From contig JBHHZP010000025.1 in assembly GCA_046758085.1 (NCBI GenBank), positions 1 to 32,636 of the forward strand: DNA of 32,636 nt, given 5' to 3'. Below the pieces are notes generated by a model. It saw nothing but the letters and a program-made list of their open reading frames with translations. It made no database searches and was not told where the DNA came from. Shown in pieces: positions 15,923-23,881 of this stretch. A program made the translations under genes and the position numbers. This stretch comes from VRUB01 sp046758085 (GTDB lineage Bacteria > Pseudomonadota > Gammaproteobacteria > Acidiferrobacterales > SPGG2). Numbering within the stretch: the stretch's first letter is position 1; each line of letters opens with the position of its first letter.

Positions 15923-16144
15923 ATGGCCCAGATCACGGCGAGGCTGCCTGATGACCTAGTGAAATCGCTCGATGCAGCCGCCCGCAGCCTCAAGCGTACC
16001 CGCGCCGAGCTCGTGCGCCAGGCGATCGAGCATTATCTGGAGGACTATGAGGATCTGGCCCGCACCATCGATCGTCTGCGCGATCCGATGGACCCGGTCC
16101 TTGATTGGGAAGACGTGAGGCGTGAGCTGCTTCGTCAGGATTAG
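15923..16144 (+). CDS. Ribbon-helix-helix antitoxin (CopG/RHH_1)
   Basis: Encodes 73 residues: MAQITARLPDDLVKSLDAAA, then RSLKRTRAELVRQAIEHYLE. The first strand (ITARLP) and two helices are the RHH DNA-binding unit. The acidic C-terminal tail (DRLRDPMDPVLDWEDVRREL) is the part that normally wraps the toxin. The ATG at 15923 is preferred over an upstream TTG at 15887 because the latter overlaps the operator palindromes. Its 3' end overlaps the toxin start by 23 nt. It neutralises the toxin and represses the operon, by family analogy. Confidence 0.88.
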   Translation: MAQITARLPDDLVKSLDAAARSLKRTRAELVRQAIEHYLEDYEDLARTIDRLRDPMDPVLDWEDVRRELLRQD

Positions 16145-16370
16145 GGCGAGCGCCGCCAAGGCGCTGGCGCGCATGAACCGGCCCGATCGGGCGCGACTGA
16201 TCGCAGCCATCGACGCGCTCGCCGACCGGCCCCACGCAGGCACTCCGCTAAAGGGCGAGCACCGCGGCCTGCGCCGCATCCGCGCGGGCAGCTACCGGTT
16301 TATCTACGAGGTGATGGAGCGCGAGATCGTGGGGCTGGTTGTATCCAAAGGACAGCGCGCGGGACTGTGA
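16122..16370 (+). CDS. RelE/ParE-family toxin
   Basis: Encodes 82 residues from a GTG that overlaps the antitoxin gene by 23 nt. The pattern is ASAAKALARMNRPDRARLIA (two N-terminal helices), TPLKGEHRGLRRIRAGSYRF and IYEVMEREIVGLVVSKGQR. LKG-x-GLRRIRAGSYRFIYEV is the RelE/ParE core strand region. RelE toxins cut mRNA on the ribosome and ParE toxins poison gyrase; the C-terminal catalytic residues needed to decide are not clear here. The gene appears intact. Confidence 0.88.
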   Translation: MSCFVRIRASAAKALARMNRPDRARLIAAIDALADRPHAGTPLKGEHRGLRRIRAGSYRFIYEVMEREIVGLVVSKGQRAGL

Positions 16371-16618
16371 CAGTGCGGCACTCAGAAAACCTGATTGGCG
16401 CCCTTCCCCGCTCTCGCCCCCCCCAGCTATTCGGAGGCACGTGCTCCGCCGCGGCGCGCCAAAGCGCGCGCGGCTTTACTCAGGGCTTCGTCGTTACTGG
16501 TGGTACATGAAATTTGTGTCAATTGCCCGAGGTAGTCCTTGGCAGCGGGGACCGGAACTTTGCCGCTGGATACGGAACGAACCACCCAGAAACACCACGA
16601 ACATCAAGGAGAGGCGCC
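16371..16618. other. Intergenic region before the YHS protein
   Basis: No gene supported. The only clear signal is the ribosome binding site AAGGAGAGG just before the YHS protein start. A GC-rich self-complementary stretch (GGCGCGCCAAAGCGCGCGCGG, about 16459-16479) has no T-run and is not called as a terminator. Confidence 0.4.
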
Positions 16619-17056
16619 ATGACCGTCAGATCCCTGCCCGTATTCTTCACCGTCCTGTTGCTGGCCCCGCCCGCCTATGCCGAGTCACCCGTGTTTACGA
16701 CCAGCAATGGCGCTATCCGCGGCTACGACCCGGTCGCCTATTTCAGCCAGGCCAAGCCGGTAAAAGGCAGCAAGCAGTACGCACTCGAGTGGAACGGGGC
16801 CAGCTGGCACTTCGCAAGCGCTGAGAACCGCGATCGCTTCCGGGCCGATCCGAAGAAATTCGCCCCACAGTACGGTGGTTATTGCTCCTACGCCGTCGCC
16901 AACGGCTACACCGCGAGCACCGATCCCCAGGCCTGGAGTATCGTCAACGGCAAGCTCTACCTCAACTACAGCCTCGGCGTGCGTGAGAGATGGCGACAGG
17001 ATATTCCGGGCTACATTTCCCAAGCCAACAACAACTGGCCGGGAGTGCTTAAGTGA
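16619..17056 (+). CDS. Exported YHS-domain protein
   Basis: Encodes 145 residues with a signal peptide (MTVRSLPVFFTVLLLAPPAY, cleavage after AYA/E). The mature protein carries a YHS domain: IRGYDPVAYFSQAKPVKGSK, WHFASAENRDRFRADPKKFA, PQYGGYCSYAVANG. The single Cys in GGYCSYA is the usual conserved cysteine of this group; related exported YHS proteins are thought to bind metal or heme. AAGGAGAGG lies 4 nt upstream of the ATG, which rules out an earlier start. It probably acts in the periplasm; the ligand is unknown. Confidence 0.9.
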   Translation: MTVRSLPVFFTVLLLAPPAYAESPVFTTSNGAIRGYDPVAYFSQAKPVKGSKQYALEWNGASWHFASAENRDRFRADPKKFAPQYGGYCSYAVANGYTASTDPQAWSIVNGKLYLNYSLGVRERWRQDIPGYISQANNNWPGVLK

Positions 17057-17172
17057 GATGGCCAGATGCGCCGTAGTTCATTGCATCGGGTTGCGCCGCG
17101 GTGTGCGGATTCGGCAAAAGCGTGCTCTTTCATAGATAGGCCTTGTCTTCCGCCTAACCCTCCGGCTCAGCC

Positions 17173-17300
17173 CGAATATTTCACCGCGGGGCGCGCAGCG
17201 AACGCAGAGGCCTGATCTCAAACAGTGTTGCCTGCCCTCGAAGCGGATACGCTGTCAAAGTGTGTACCCCGCGGCGAGTTAAGGCAATTTCCGGGTTAGC
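17173..17300 (+). repeat. Family B repeat, degenerate or solo copy
   Basis: CGAATATTTCACCGCGGGGCGCGCAGCG followed by GCCTGATCTCAAA matches the left end and one internal block of the copy at 22827. The rest, up to about 17300, is diverged (CCGCGGCGAGTTAAGGCAAT, TTCCGGGTTAGC), so the right boundary is uncertain. It fills the gap between the YHS gene and ispF, which converge. Confidence 0.55.
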
Positions 17301-17340
17301 GTATTTCTGATAGTGCGACTTCGTACTTAACCCAACCGCG

Positions 17341-17829
17341 TCAGCCCTTTTCGCGTACAGGCTCCAACAGCGCGACCGCATAAGCGGCGATGCCCTCCTC
17401 TCTCCCAAGGAAGCCGAGCTTTTCGGTGCTGGTGGCCTTGACGTTGACGCGCTCTGCCGGGATGTTCAAATCGGCAGCGATGTTCTCGCGCATGCGCGGC
17501 AGATGCGCCGCCAGACGCGGGGCCTGGGCCACAATAGTGCTGTCGATATTGCCCACCTGCCATCGGTGGCGGTGGATGACCTCCCGGACCTGGCGCAGCA
17601 GCTCGCGACTGTCGATCCCCTCGTACGTCGCCTCGGTGTCGGGGAAATGCCCCCCGAGGTCACCGAGCCCTGCGGCACCGAGGCAGGCGTCGCAAATGGC
17701 GTGTAGCAAGGCGTCGGCATCCGAATGGCCCTTGAGCCCCTTGGGGTGTTCGATCCTGACGCCACCGAGGATCAGATTGCGGCCCTCAATGAGAGGATGA
17801 ACGTCGTAGCCGTGGCCGATGCGGTTCAC
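17341..17829 (-). CDS. ispF: 2-C-methyl-D-erythritol 2,4-cyclodiphosphate synthase
   Basis: Encodes 162 residues; converts CDP-ME 2-phosphate to MECDP in the MEP isoprenoid pathway, as a trimer. Zinc ligands are D9 and H11 (GHGYDVH) and H43 (DALLHAI); the motif GHSDADALLHAICDACLGA is intact. The C-terminal NVKATSTEKLGFLGREEGIA is the family signature that binds the cytidine and phosphate. It overlaps ispD by 4 nt (ATGA), so the two are translationally coupled, as in many proteobacteria. Confidence 0.97.
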   Translation of the reverse strand: MNRIGHGYDVHPLIEGRNLILGGVRIEHPKGLKGHSDADALLHAICDACLGAAGLGDLGGHFPDTEATYEGIDSRELLRQVREVIHRHRWQVGNIDSTIVAQAPRLAAHLPRMRENIAADLNIPAERVNVKATSTEKLGFLGREEGIAAYAVALLEPVREKG

Positions 17830-18548
17830 GCGTGCTCCCGTTCCTGCTGTTTTAAAAACAGCTCTGCCAGCGCGAGATCATCCGCGAGCGTAATCTTAAT
17901 GTTATCGGCGTGCCCGGCCACCACGCGCGGACGGCCGCCGGCGTGCTCGATGGCGGCGGCCTCGTCCGTGACGGTAGCACCGGCGGCCAGCGCTTGCTCC
18001 AAAGCCGCCGTGAGCCTTTCGAGCGGAAACAGCTGCGGCGTGAGCGCACGCCAAAGACTCGTTCGCGGAACAGTCTCCAGAACGAGTTGAGCGGTATCCG
18101 TACGCTTGACGGTGTCGGCCACTGGCAAGGCCAGCAAGCCACCGTCGGGGTGGTCCTGCGTTGCGCCGATCAGCTTATCGATGTCCTCGTGCCGTATGCA
18201 CGGGCGCGCGGCGTCGTGCACCATCACCCAGTCCGCCGGATCCGCGTTGGCGCCCAAGGCGTGCAGACCATTCAACACGGTATCGGCACGTTCGCTGCCG
18301 CCTTCATAAGTACCCAGAAACTTGGGCAGCCGGGCGATAGCGTCTTTCAACGACGCCCAGTGGCGGTCCCCGGCCGCCAGGCCAACGAGCACGCCCTCGA
18401 TCCTGGGGTGGCTGCAGAGCCGTTCGAGCGTGTGCACCATAACGGCCCGGCCTGCGAGGGTGAGATACTGCTTGGGCTGAGATCTCCCCATCCGGGATCC
18501 GGTGCCAGCGGCAGGTACGATGGCGCAGATCCTGGAGGAGTGATTCAA
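17826..18548 (-). CDS. ispD: 2-C-methyl-D-erythritol 4-phosphate cytidylyltransferase
   Basis: Encodes 240 residues of the GT-A type nucleotidyltransferase fold; transfers CMP to MEP in the third MEP pathway step. Motifs: VPAAGTGSRMGRSQPKQYLT (nucleotide loop), WVMVHDAARPCI, VPRTSLWRALTPQLF, and GATVTDEAAAIEHAG. The start is TTG at 18548, with no strong ribosome binding site; it lies 30 nt after the carD-like stop. ftsB, the usual upstream neighbour in gammaproteobacteria, is absent here; a CarD-family gene takes its place. Confidence 0.97.
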   Translation of the reverse strand: MNHSSRICAIVPAAGTGSRMGRSQPKQYLTLAGRAVMVHTLERLCSHPRIEGVLVGLAAGDRHWASLKDAIARLPKFLGTYEGGSERADTVLNGLHALGANADPADWVMVHDAARPCIRHEDIDKLIGATQDHPDGGLLALPVADTVKRTDTAQLVLETVPRTSLWRALTPQLFPLERLTAALEQALAAGATVTDEAAAIEHAGGRPRVVAGHADNIKITLADDLALAELFLKQQEREHA

Positions 18549-18578
18549 TGGGGTTCAGGCAACTGCTGGGTGGCCCTC

Positions 18579-19091
18579 TCAGGCCGCTTTGACCTCGACG
18601 TAGCTGCGAATCCGGTCGATCGCGGTTTCCGGTTCGATGCCCTGGATGGCCGCGACTTCGTTTGCCAGAAAGTTGCTCGCCGTCTTCAGGAGCATCGACT
18701 CTTCGAAAGACAGGCCGGACGCCTTCTTCCAGCGCATCAGATCGCGGACCACCTCACCCAGCTCGAGGCATGAGCCCGAGTTGATCTTGCGCTCGAGCTC
18801 GCGACAACGGTCGGTCCAGTTGCCGCCCGTGACCCTGCGATTACCCTTTGCAGCCAGAATACGATATAACTCTTTTAATTTTCGGCCACTTAGCAGCGGG
18901 CGAAGTCCGCTGCGGCGCACATTGCCCTGCGGGACCTTTACGGTCATCTTGGTCTCAGCGATACGAATAACAAAGCAGCTATCGCAAGTACCACTGATAA
19001 ATACGTCTTCAACTGCCTCGATAATGCCAACACCGGCGGAAGGATAGAACACGGTGTCGCCGACCTTAAAAGTGGATTGTCGTTTTCTCAT
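18579..19091 (-). CDS. CarD/CdnL-family transcription factor
   Basis: Encodes 170 residues. The N-terminal domain (about 7-68; FKVGDTVFYPSAGVGIIEAV) is the RNA-polymerase-interacting Tudor-like fold shared with Mfd. The helical C-terminal domain has Trp92 (GNWTDRCRELERKINSG), at the position of the tryptophan that wedges into the promoter bubble in actinobacterial CarD, and then LELGEVVRDLMR and FEESMLLKTASNFLANEVA. CarD/CdnL stabilises the open complex by contacting RNAP beta. It is the first gene of a carD-ispD-ispF run and divergent from mfd. AGGGGA precedes the ATG. Whether it acts globally or on the isoprenoid genes is unknown. Confidence 0.92.
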   Translation of the reverse strand: MRKRQSTFKVGDTVFYPSAGVGIIEAVEDVFISGTCDSCFVIRIAETKMTVKVPQGNVRRSGLRPLLSGRKLKELYRILAAKGNRRVTGGNWTDRCRELERKINSGSCLELGEVVRDLMRWKKASGLSFEESMLLKTASNFLANEVAAIQGIEPETAIDRIRSYVEVKAA

Positions 19092-19250
19092 TCCCCTACA
19101 CTCCGAATTTCTTGTCTAGAGTTTGATACTTATTGAGGTATTATGCGGCGATAGGTTAAATTATGATCGTAACGCACGCTATACGCAAGGTTTTTCGTCG
19201 GGCGTAATAGTCCGTTTACAATAAGTAACTTAGCGTCCGCGAGCGCCTTG
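19092..19250. promoter_or_regulatory. Divergent carD/mfd promoter region
   Basis: This 159-nt AT-richer segment separates the carD and mfd starts. It contains several AT-rich hexamers but no pair at correct spacing that I can name with confidence. Both genes must be transcribed from here or from within it. Confidence 0.5.
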
Positions 19251-22200
19251 ATGCCATCTAAGCCTCTAAATCTAACGCAAAAACCCTCTTTATCGCCGCT
19301 GCACCCCGATCTCCCCCAAACTGCGGGGGAGCGCCTGGTTTGGAGCCGGCTTTTCGGGAGCAGCCGCGGGCTCGCCATTGCCCAGGCCGCCGCCAAGCAT
19401 CACGCACCCGTGCTGGTCGTTACCCCGGATGCCCGCTCCGCCCGGCAACTGGAGGACGAAATACGCTTCTACGCGTCCCCACGTGCCGAGTTCTGTGTGA
19501 CCACCTTTACTGACTGGGAGTGCCTGCCCTACGACGTCCTGTCTCCGCACGCGGATATCATTTCTCAGCGCCTGCTGGTGCTGTCGCAACTCGCGTCCTG
19601 GAACAAGGGAGTCGTGCTGGCATCGGTGCCGACTCTGATGCACCGTTTACCGCCTCCTCAGTATGTGGCCCAACATAGTTTCGTACTCAAGCCGCAAGAT
19701 CCCCTGAAAATAGAAAAATTCCGTGAAGATCTCGTACGTTCCGGCTACCACAGCGTCTCACAAGTCATGGAACCCGGCGAGTTTGCCGTGCGCGGCGGCC
19801 TCATTGATCTGTTCCCCATGGGCAGTGATACGCCCTTTCGAATCGACTTGTTTGGTGACGAAATCGAGTCCATGCGAGAGTTCGACCCCGAGAGCCAACG
19901 TTCCGGGCGAAGACTCGACGGGATCCGATTACTGCCGGCGCGAGAATTCCCGCTGACCCCGGATGCCTGTCAGTTTTTCCGGCAGAGATTCCGCGCCCGC
20001 TTCGAAGGCGATCCACAAAAGGTTTCCCTCTATCGCGACATTAGCCGCGGCATCATTCCGGCAGGTGTTGAGTACTATCTGCCGCTGTTTTTCCACGAGA
20101 CCGCGACATTTTTCGATTATCTACCTGCGCAGGGGGCATGCATATTCGATGCCAACACCGCAGATGCGGCCCGCGCATTCCTGCGCGAGGCCGAAGAGCG
20201 CTTTCTGGAACGCCGACACGACCGTACCCGGCCTATATTGGCCCCCTACGAGCTGTTTCTGGCGGAGGAAGAGCTTAACGGGGCGTTAGAACGGCACAGC
20301 CGTATCGTCCTGCTGCCATTCAAGGCTGACGAAGAACGTCACTCGCAGATCCCTGAGACAGTCAGCGACCGCCTGGTACGCTTCGATACCCTGGTCCCAC
20401 CGGCCCTGCCGGTCGACTACAAGGCGCAAGCGCCCTACGCCGCCCTGTTCGAGCACTTGCGGACCTACCGGGGGCGAACCCTACTAGCGGCCGAGACCCT
20501 GGGACGGCGCGAGACCCTGCGCGCACTGCTGCAAGACAATGGATTTGCCCCCGTCGACGTCGATCACTGGCAAGATTTTCTATTGAGTGGCGTCAGGCTA
20601 GGCCTGACCGTCGCCGAGCTGGATCGCGGCCTGTTGCTGCCGGAGCCGTTGATCGCCCTGATTACGGAGCCGCAGCTCTACGGCGAGCGTGTCGCCCAGC
20701 GCCGGCGGCGCGCACGCGTGAGCCGTGACCCCGAGGCCGTTATACGCAACCTTGCCGAGCTTCGGCTTGGCGACCCGGTGGTGCACGAGGACCATGGAGT
20801 GGGTCGTTACCTCGGTTTGCAGATCCTGGATGTGGGTGACGGCCCTACGGAGTTTCTGACCCTCGAGTATGCGGGTGGCGACAAGCTCTACATCCCCGTC
20901 GTCGCGCTACACCTGATCACGCGATACACCGGGACCGATCCGGAGCATGCCCCCTTACACCGGCTCGGGGGCGATGCCTGGGAGAAGGCAAAGCGCCGTG
21001 CCAGGCAGAAGGCCTATGATGTAGCCGCCGAGCTGCTCGAGGTCTACGCCGTCCGGGCGGCACGCAAAGGGCACGTATTTGCACCGCGCGACGGCGAGTA
21101 TGCCGCCTTCGCTGAGGAGTTTCGGTTCGAGGAGACCCCGGACCAGGCACGCGCCATCGATGAAGTGATAGCCGACATGGAATCCAAGAAGCTGATGGAC
21201 CGGCTGGTCTGCGGCGATGTGGGCTTCGGTAAAACCGAGGTCGCCATGCGCGCCGTCTTCCTTGCAGCGCACGACCAGAAACAGGTCGCGCTGCTGGTCC
21301 CGACGACACTGCTCGCGCAGCAGCACTTCCAGAACTTCAGCGACCGGTTTGCCGAGCTGCCGGTCCGGATCGAGCTGCTCTCGCGCTTCCGCAGCAAGGT
21401 GCAGCAGGCCGAGATCCTGGCCGGGCTGGCGAACGGCACGGTCGACCTTGTCATCGGCACGCACCGGCTGTTGCAGGGCGATGTCCGCTTCAGGAATCTC
21501 GGTCTCGTGATCATCGACGAGGAGCATCGCTTCGGCGTACGCCAGAAGGAACGGCTAAAGAAGCTGCGCCGCGAGGTTGATGTGCTTACCCTGACCGCTA
21601 CTCCGATCCCGCGCACTCTCAACATGGCATTGGCGGGCTTGCGTGATATCTCCATCATCGCGACGGCCCCCGAGGAGCGGCTGTCCATCAAGACACTGGT
21701 CAGCGAAAAGAACAACGCGTTGATTCGCGAGGCCTGCCTGCGTGAGATACGCCGTGGCGGCCAGGTGTACTACCTGCACAACGAGGTTCGAACCATCGAG
21801 CGCGCGGCCCGGCAGCTCGAGGAACTGGTGCCCGAGGCGGAGATCCGCGTAGCCCACGGCCAGTTACCGGAACGCGAGCTCGAGCGCGTGATGCTGGACT
21901 TTTATCACCAGCGCTTCAATGTGCTGGTGTGTACCACCATCATCGAGTCCGGGATCGACGTCCCGACGGCCAACACGATGGTCATTGCTCGCGCCGACAA
22001 GTTCGGTCTCGCGCAGCTGCATCAGCTACGCGGCCGGGTCGGGCGCTCGCACCATCGTGCATACGCTTATTTATTAGTACCGCCCCGTGGAGCGATGACA
22101 GACACGGCGCGCAAGCGCCTCGAGGCCATCGAGTTACTGGAAGACCTGGGTGCCGGATTTACGCTGGCGTCGCACGATCTGGAGATCCGTGGCGCCGGAG

Positions 22201-22775
22201 AGCTGCTGGGCGAAGCCCAGAGTGGGGAGATCGACGAGGTAGGGTTTACACTCTACTCCGAGCTGCTCAGTCGTGCAGTCAAATCACTAGAGCGTGGAGA
22301 GGATCTTGCACAAGCTGATCTGGTTCACAGCGGGACCGAGATCAACATGCACGCACCGGCATTGCTGCCGGATGACTACTTACCGGACGTGCACATGCGG
22401 TTGATCTTGTACAAACGCATTGCAAGCGCACAGACCGAGGTTGCCTTGCAGGAGCTAAGAGAGGAAATTATCGACCGTTTCGGGCTGTTGCCCGATCCCG
22501 CGAAGCTGTTGTTTACTGTCACCGCCCTGAAGATTCAGGCCACACCGCTGGGGATTCGTAAGATCGACGCCGGGCCGCGGGGAGCGCGTATCGAGTTTCA
22601 CAGCCAGCCAAACGTAGACCCCGCAGTCATCATTCGACTGCTGCAAGCCGCGCCCCAAAGCTACCGTCTGCAGGGCCCAGCCCAGCTGCGCATTTTGGGT
22701 GATTATCCGGACGCCGCCCATCGCGTGGATGCAGTCAAGCGGCTGTTGGGGGAACTTCAGACTAACCAGGGCTAA
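19251..22775 (+). CDS. mfd: Transcription-repair coupling factor
   Basis: Encodes 1174 residues; removes RNA polymerase stalled at lesions and recruits UvrA. The N-terminal UvrB-like module covers about residues 10-350 (for example EPGEFAVRGGLIDLFP). The RNAP-interacting CarD-like domain is near residues 500-575 (LRLGDPVVHEDHGVGRYLGL). The motor has Walker A GDVGFGKTE (about 655), IIDEEHRFGVRQKERLKKLR (about 755), LTATPIPRTLNMALAG, and the RecG-like region ESGIDVPTANTMVIARADKF, LRGRVGRSHHRAYAYL. The C-terminal regulatory domain starts near residue 1010. The ATG at 19251 is used rather than the TTG three bases earlier. The length is close to that of E. coli Mfd. Confidence 0.98.
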   Translation: MPSKPLNLTQKPSLSPLHPDLPQTAGERLVWSRLFGSSRGLAIAQAAAKHHAPVLVVTPDARSARQLEDEIRFYASPRAEFCVTTFTDWECLPYDVLSPHADIISQRLLVLSQLASWNKGVVLASVPTLMHRLPPPQYVAQHSFVLKPQDPLKIEKFREDLVRSGYHSVSQVMEPGEFAVRGGLIDLFPMGSDTPFRIDLFGDEIESMREFDPESQRSGRRLDGIRLLPAREFPLTPDACQFFRQRFRARFEGDPQKVSLYRDISRGIIPAGVEYYLPLFFHETATFFDYLPAQGACIFDANTADAARAFLREAEERFLERRHDRTRPILAPYELFLAEEELNGALERHSRIVLLPFKADEERHSQIPETVSDRLVRFDTLVPPALPVDYKAQAPYAALFEHLRTYRGRTLLAAETLGRRETLRALLQDNGFAPVDVDHWQDFLLSGVRLGLTVAELDRGLLLPEPLIALITEPQLYGERVAQRRRRARVSRDPEAVIRNLAELRLGDPVVHEDHGVGRYLGLQILDVGDGPTEFLTLEYAGGDKLYIPVVALHLITRYTGTDPEHAPLHRLGGDAWEKAKRRARQKAYDVAAELLEVYAVRAARKGHVFAPRDGEYAAFAEEFRFEETPDQARAIDEVIADMESKKLMDRLVCGDVGFGKTEVAMRAVFLAAHDQKQVALLVPTTLLAQQHFQNFSDRFAELPVRIELLSRFRSKVQQAEILAGLANGTVDLVIGTHRLLQGDVRFRNLGLVIIDEEHRFGVRQKERLKKLRREVDVLTLTATPIPRTLNMALAGLRDISIIATAPEERLSIKTLVSEKNNALIREACLREIRRGGQVYYLHNEVRTIERAARQLEELVPEAEIRVAHGQLPERELERVMLDFYHQRFNVLVCTTIIESGIDVPTANTMVIARADKFGLAQLHQLRGRVGRSHHRAYAYLLVPPRGAMTDTARKRLEAIELLEDLGAGFTLASHDLEIRGAGELLGEAQSGEIDEVGFTLYSELLSRAVKSLERGEDLAQADLVHSGTEINMHAPALLPDDYLPDVHMRLILYKRIASAQTEVALQELREEIIDRFGLLPDPAKLLFTVTALKIQATPLGIRKIDAGPRGARIEFHSQPNVDPAVIIRLLQAAPQSYRLQGPAQLRILGDYPDAAHRVDAVKRLLGELQTNQG

Positions 22776-22826
22776 GGACTAAGATGAAAACACACCGGCC
22801 CTCTTGCTCACCACTCAGTCGTAGAC

Positions 22827-23269
22827 CGAATATTTCACCGCTGAGCACGCAAAGGAGGCAGAGAAAGGAAGGTCAAGCGGTTTTGGCCTGATCTCAAAGG
22901 GGTTATGGTGTCACGCTGTACGCCAAGGGCCGTTTGTCGCGGGCGGTGTTTAACGATTTGTTGGCTCTGCAATCTTTGTGCTCTCTGGTGTGGATCGGTT
23001 AGAGGTTTTGTAACTGAATGACAGTAGAATTCTCTGCGATCTCTGCGCGCTCTGGTGTGAATAGATGAAGGTTTTGTAGCTGAATGTTAATAGAATTCTC
23101 TGCGATCTCTGCGCGCTCTGGTGTGAATAGATCAAGCTTTTGTAAGGTAAAGCTGATAAATCTCGCTGCGTCCTCTGGTGTGGATCGGTGGAGGTTTTGT
23201 AACTGAATGTTAATAGAATTCTCTGTGATCTCTGCGCTCCCTGGTGTGAATTCCTGCAATATTAGCGCT
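22827..23269 (+). repeat. Family B repeat, copy 2 with internal tandem array
   Basis: Left end CGAATATTTCACCGCTGAGC; right end GGTGTGAATTCCTGCAATATTAGCGCT. A 44-nt block at 22859-22902 is identical, in reverse complement, to 27225-27268. The right third is a tandem array (separate entry). It occupies the interval between the stops of mfd and def, which converge. Confidence 0.75.
22965..23269 (+). repeat. Tandem array, five units of about 66 bp
   Basis: The marker GTGTGG/GTGTGA recurs at 22988, 23055, 23121, 23178 and 23244, giving unit lengths 67, 66, 57 and 66. Each unit reads TCTGCGATCTCTGCGCGCTC, TGGTGTGAATAGAT, GAAGGTTTTGTAACTGAATG, TTAATAGAATTC with small changes. The unit is the right end of family B expanded in place. 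Because 66 is divisible by three, the minus strand stays open with a 22-residue periodic peptide; I regard that as a by-product. Confidence 0.85.
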
Positions 23270-23303
23270 AGGTCCTGAGTCCTATGCCGGGCCTGTATCT
23301 ATT

Positions 23304-23828
23304 TCATAACTCCGGGAACAGCGCCTCCTCAAAGCCCATCATCCGGATGTCGCTCAGACGCATTGGAAACAAGATGCCGTCGAGATGATCGCATTCGTGC
23401 TGGACCACGCGTGCATGGAACCCGCTAACCGTGCGGTCAATGAGATTACCGTGCGGCTCATAGCCCCGGTAGCGAATCCTGGCATGGCGCTCCACCAGTC
23501 CGCGCAGACCGGGAACGCTCAGGCACCCCTCCCAGTCTTTCTCCGTTTCCTCGCCGATAGGCTCTACGACGGGATTGACGAGGACGGTCTTCGGGACCGG
23601 CTCGGCGTCCGGATAGCGCGGGTTTCCTTCCAGACCGAAGATCACGACTCGTAGCGAGACTCCAATCTGGGGCGCGGCCAACCCTGCGCCGTTGAGTGCC
23701 ACCATGGTATCGAACATGTCAGTAATCAGGCTATCCAGCTCAGGCGTGCCCAACGGCTCCACCGGCTCGGCCTTGCGGTAGAGCAAGGGATCACCCATTT
23801 TCAACACACGTTTGACCGCCATAGCCAA
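23304..23828 (-). CDS. def: Peptide deformylase
   Basis: Encodes a 174-residue cytosolic metalloenzyme that removes the formyl group from new N-terminal methionines. All three motifs are present: GAGLAAPQIG (47-56), EGCLSVPG (100-107, metal ligand Cys102), and QHECDHLDG (143-151, ligands His144 and His148, catalytic Glu145). The first Met may be residue 3 (23822). It is not next to fmt here, in contrast to the common def-fmt pair; a solitary second deformylase gene is possible. It is divergent from the CsiV-like gene across only about 50 nt. Confidence 0.96.
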   Translation of the reverse strand: MAMAVKRVLKMGDPLLYRKAEPVEPLGTPELDSLITDMFDTMVALNGAGLAAPQIGVSLRVVIFGLEGNPRYPDAEPVPKTVLVNPVVEPIGEETEKDWEGCLSVPGLRGLVERHARIRYRGYEPHGNLIDRTVSGFHARVVQHECDHLDGILFPMRLSDIRMMGFEEALFPEL

Positions 23829-23881
23829 GCCTACTCGACCTCGAATAAATTACGAGATACTATAAAATTGAATTTGTTTTG
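23829..23881. promoter_or_regulatory. Short divergent promoter region, def / csiV-like
   Basis: About 50 AT-rich nucleotides separate the two divergent starts. A TATAAA hexamer occurs at 23871-23876 on the plus strand, too close to the csiV-like start for a standard leader, so transcription may begin at or near the start codon, or the true start may be one of the later ATGs. Assignments here are weak. Confidence 0.35.

Noticed and set aside
22999..23259. Minus-strand open frame with 22-residue repeats
   Set aside because: It is the in-frame reading of a 66-bp tandem non-coding repeat; no ribosome binding site and the sequence is a variant of intergenic repeat B.
22965..23269. CRISPR array
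   Set aside because: Units of about 66 bp are contiguous and similar along their whole length; there are no variable spacers and no cas genes.
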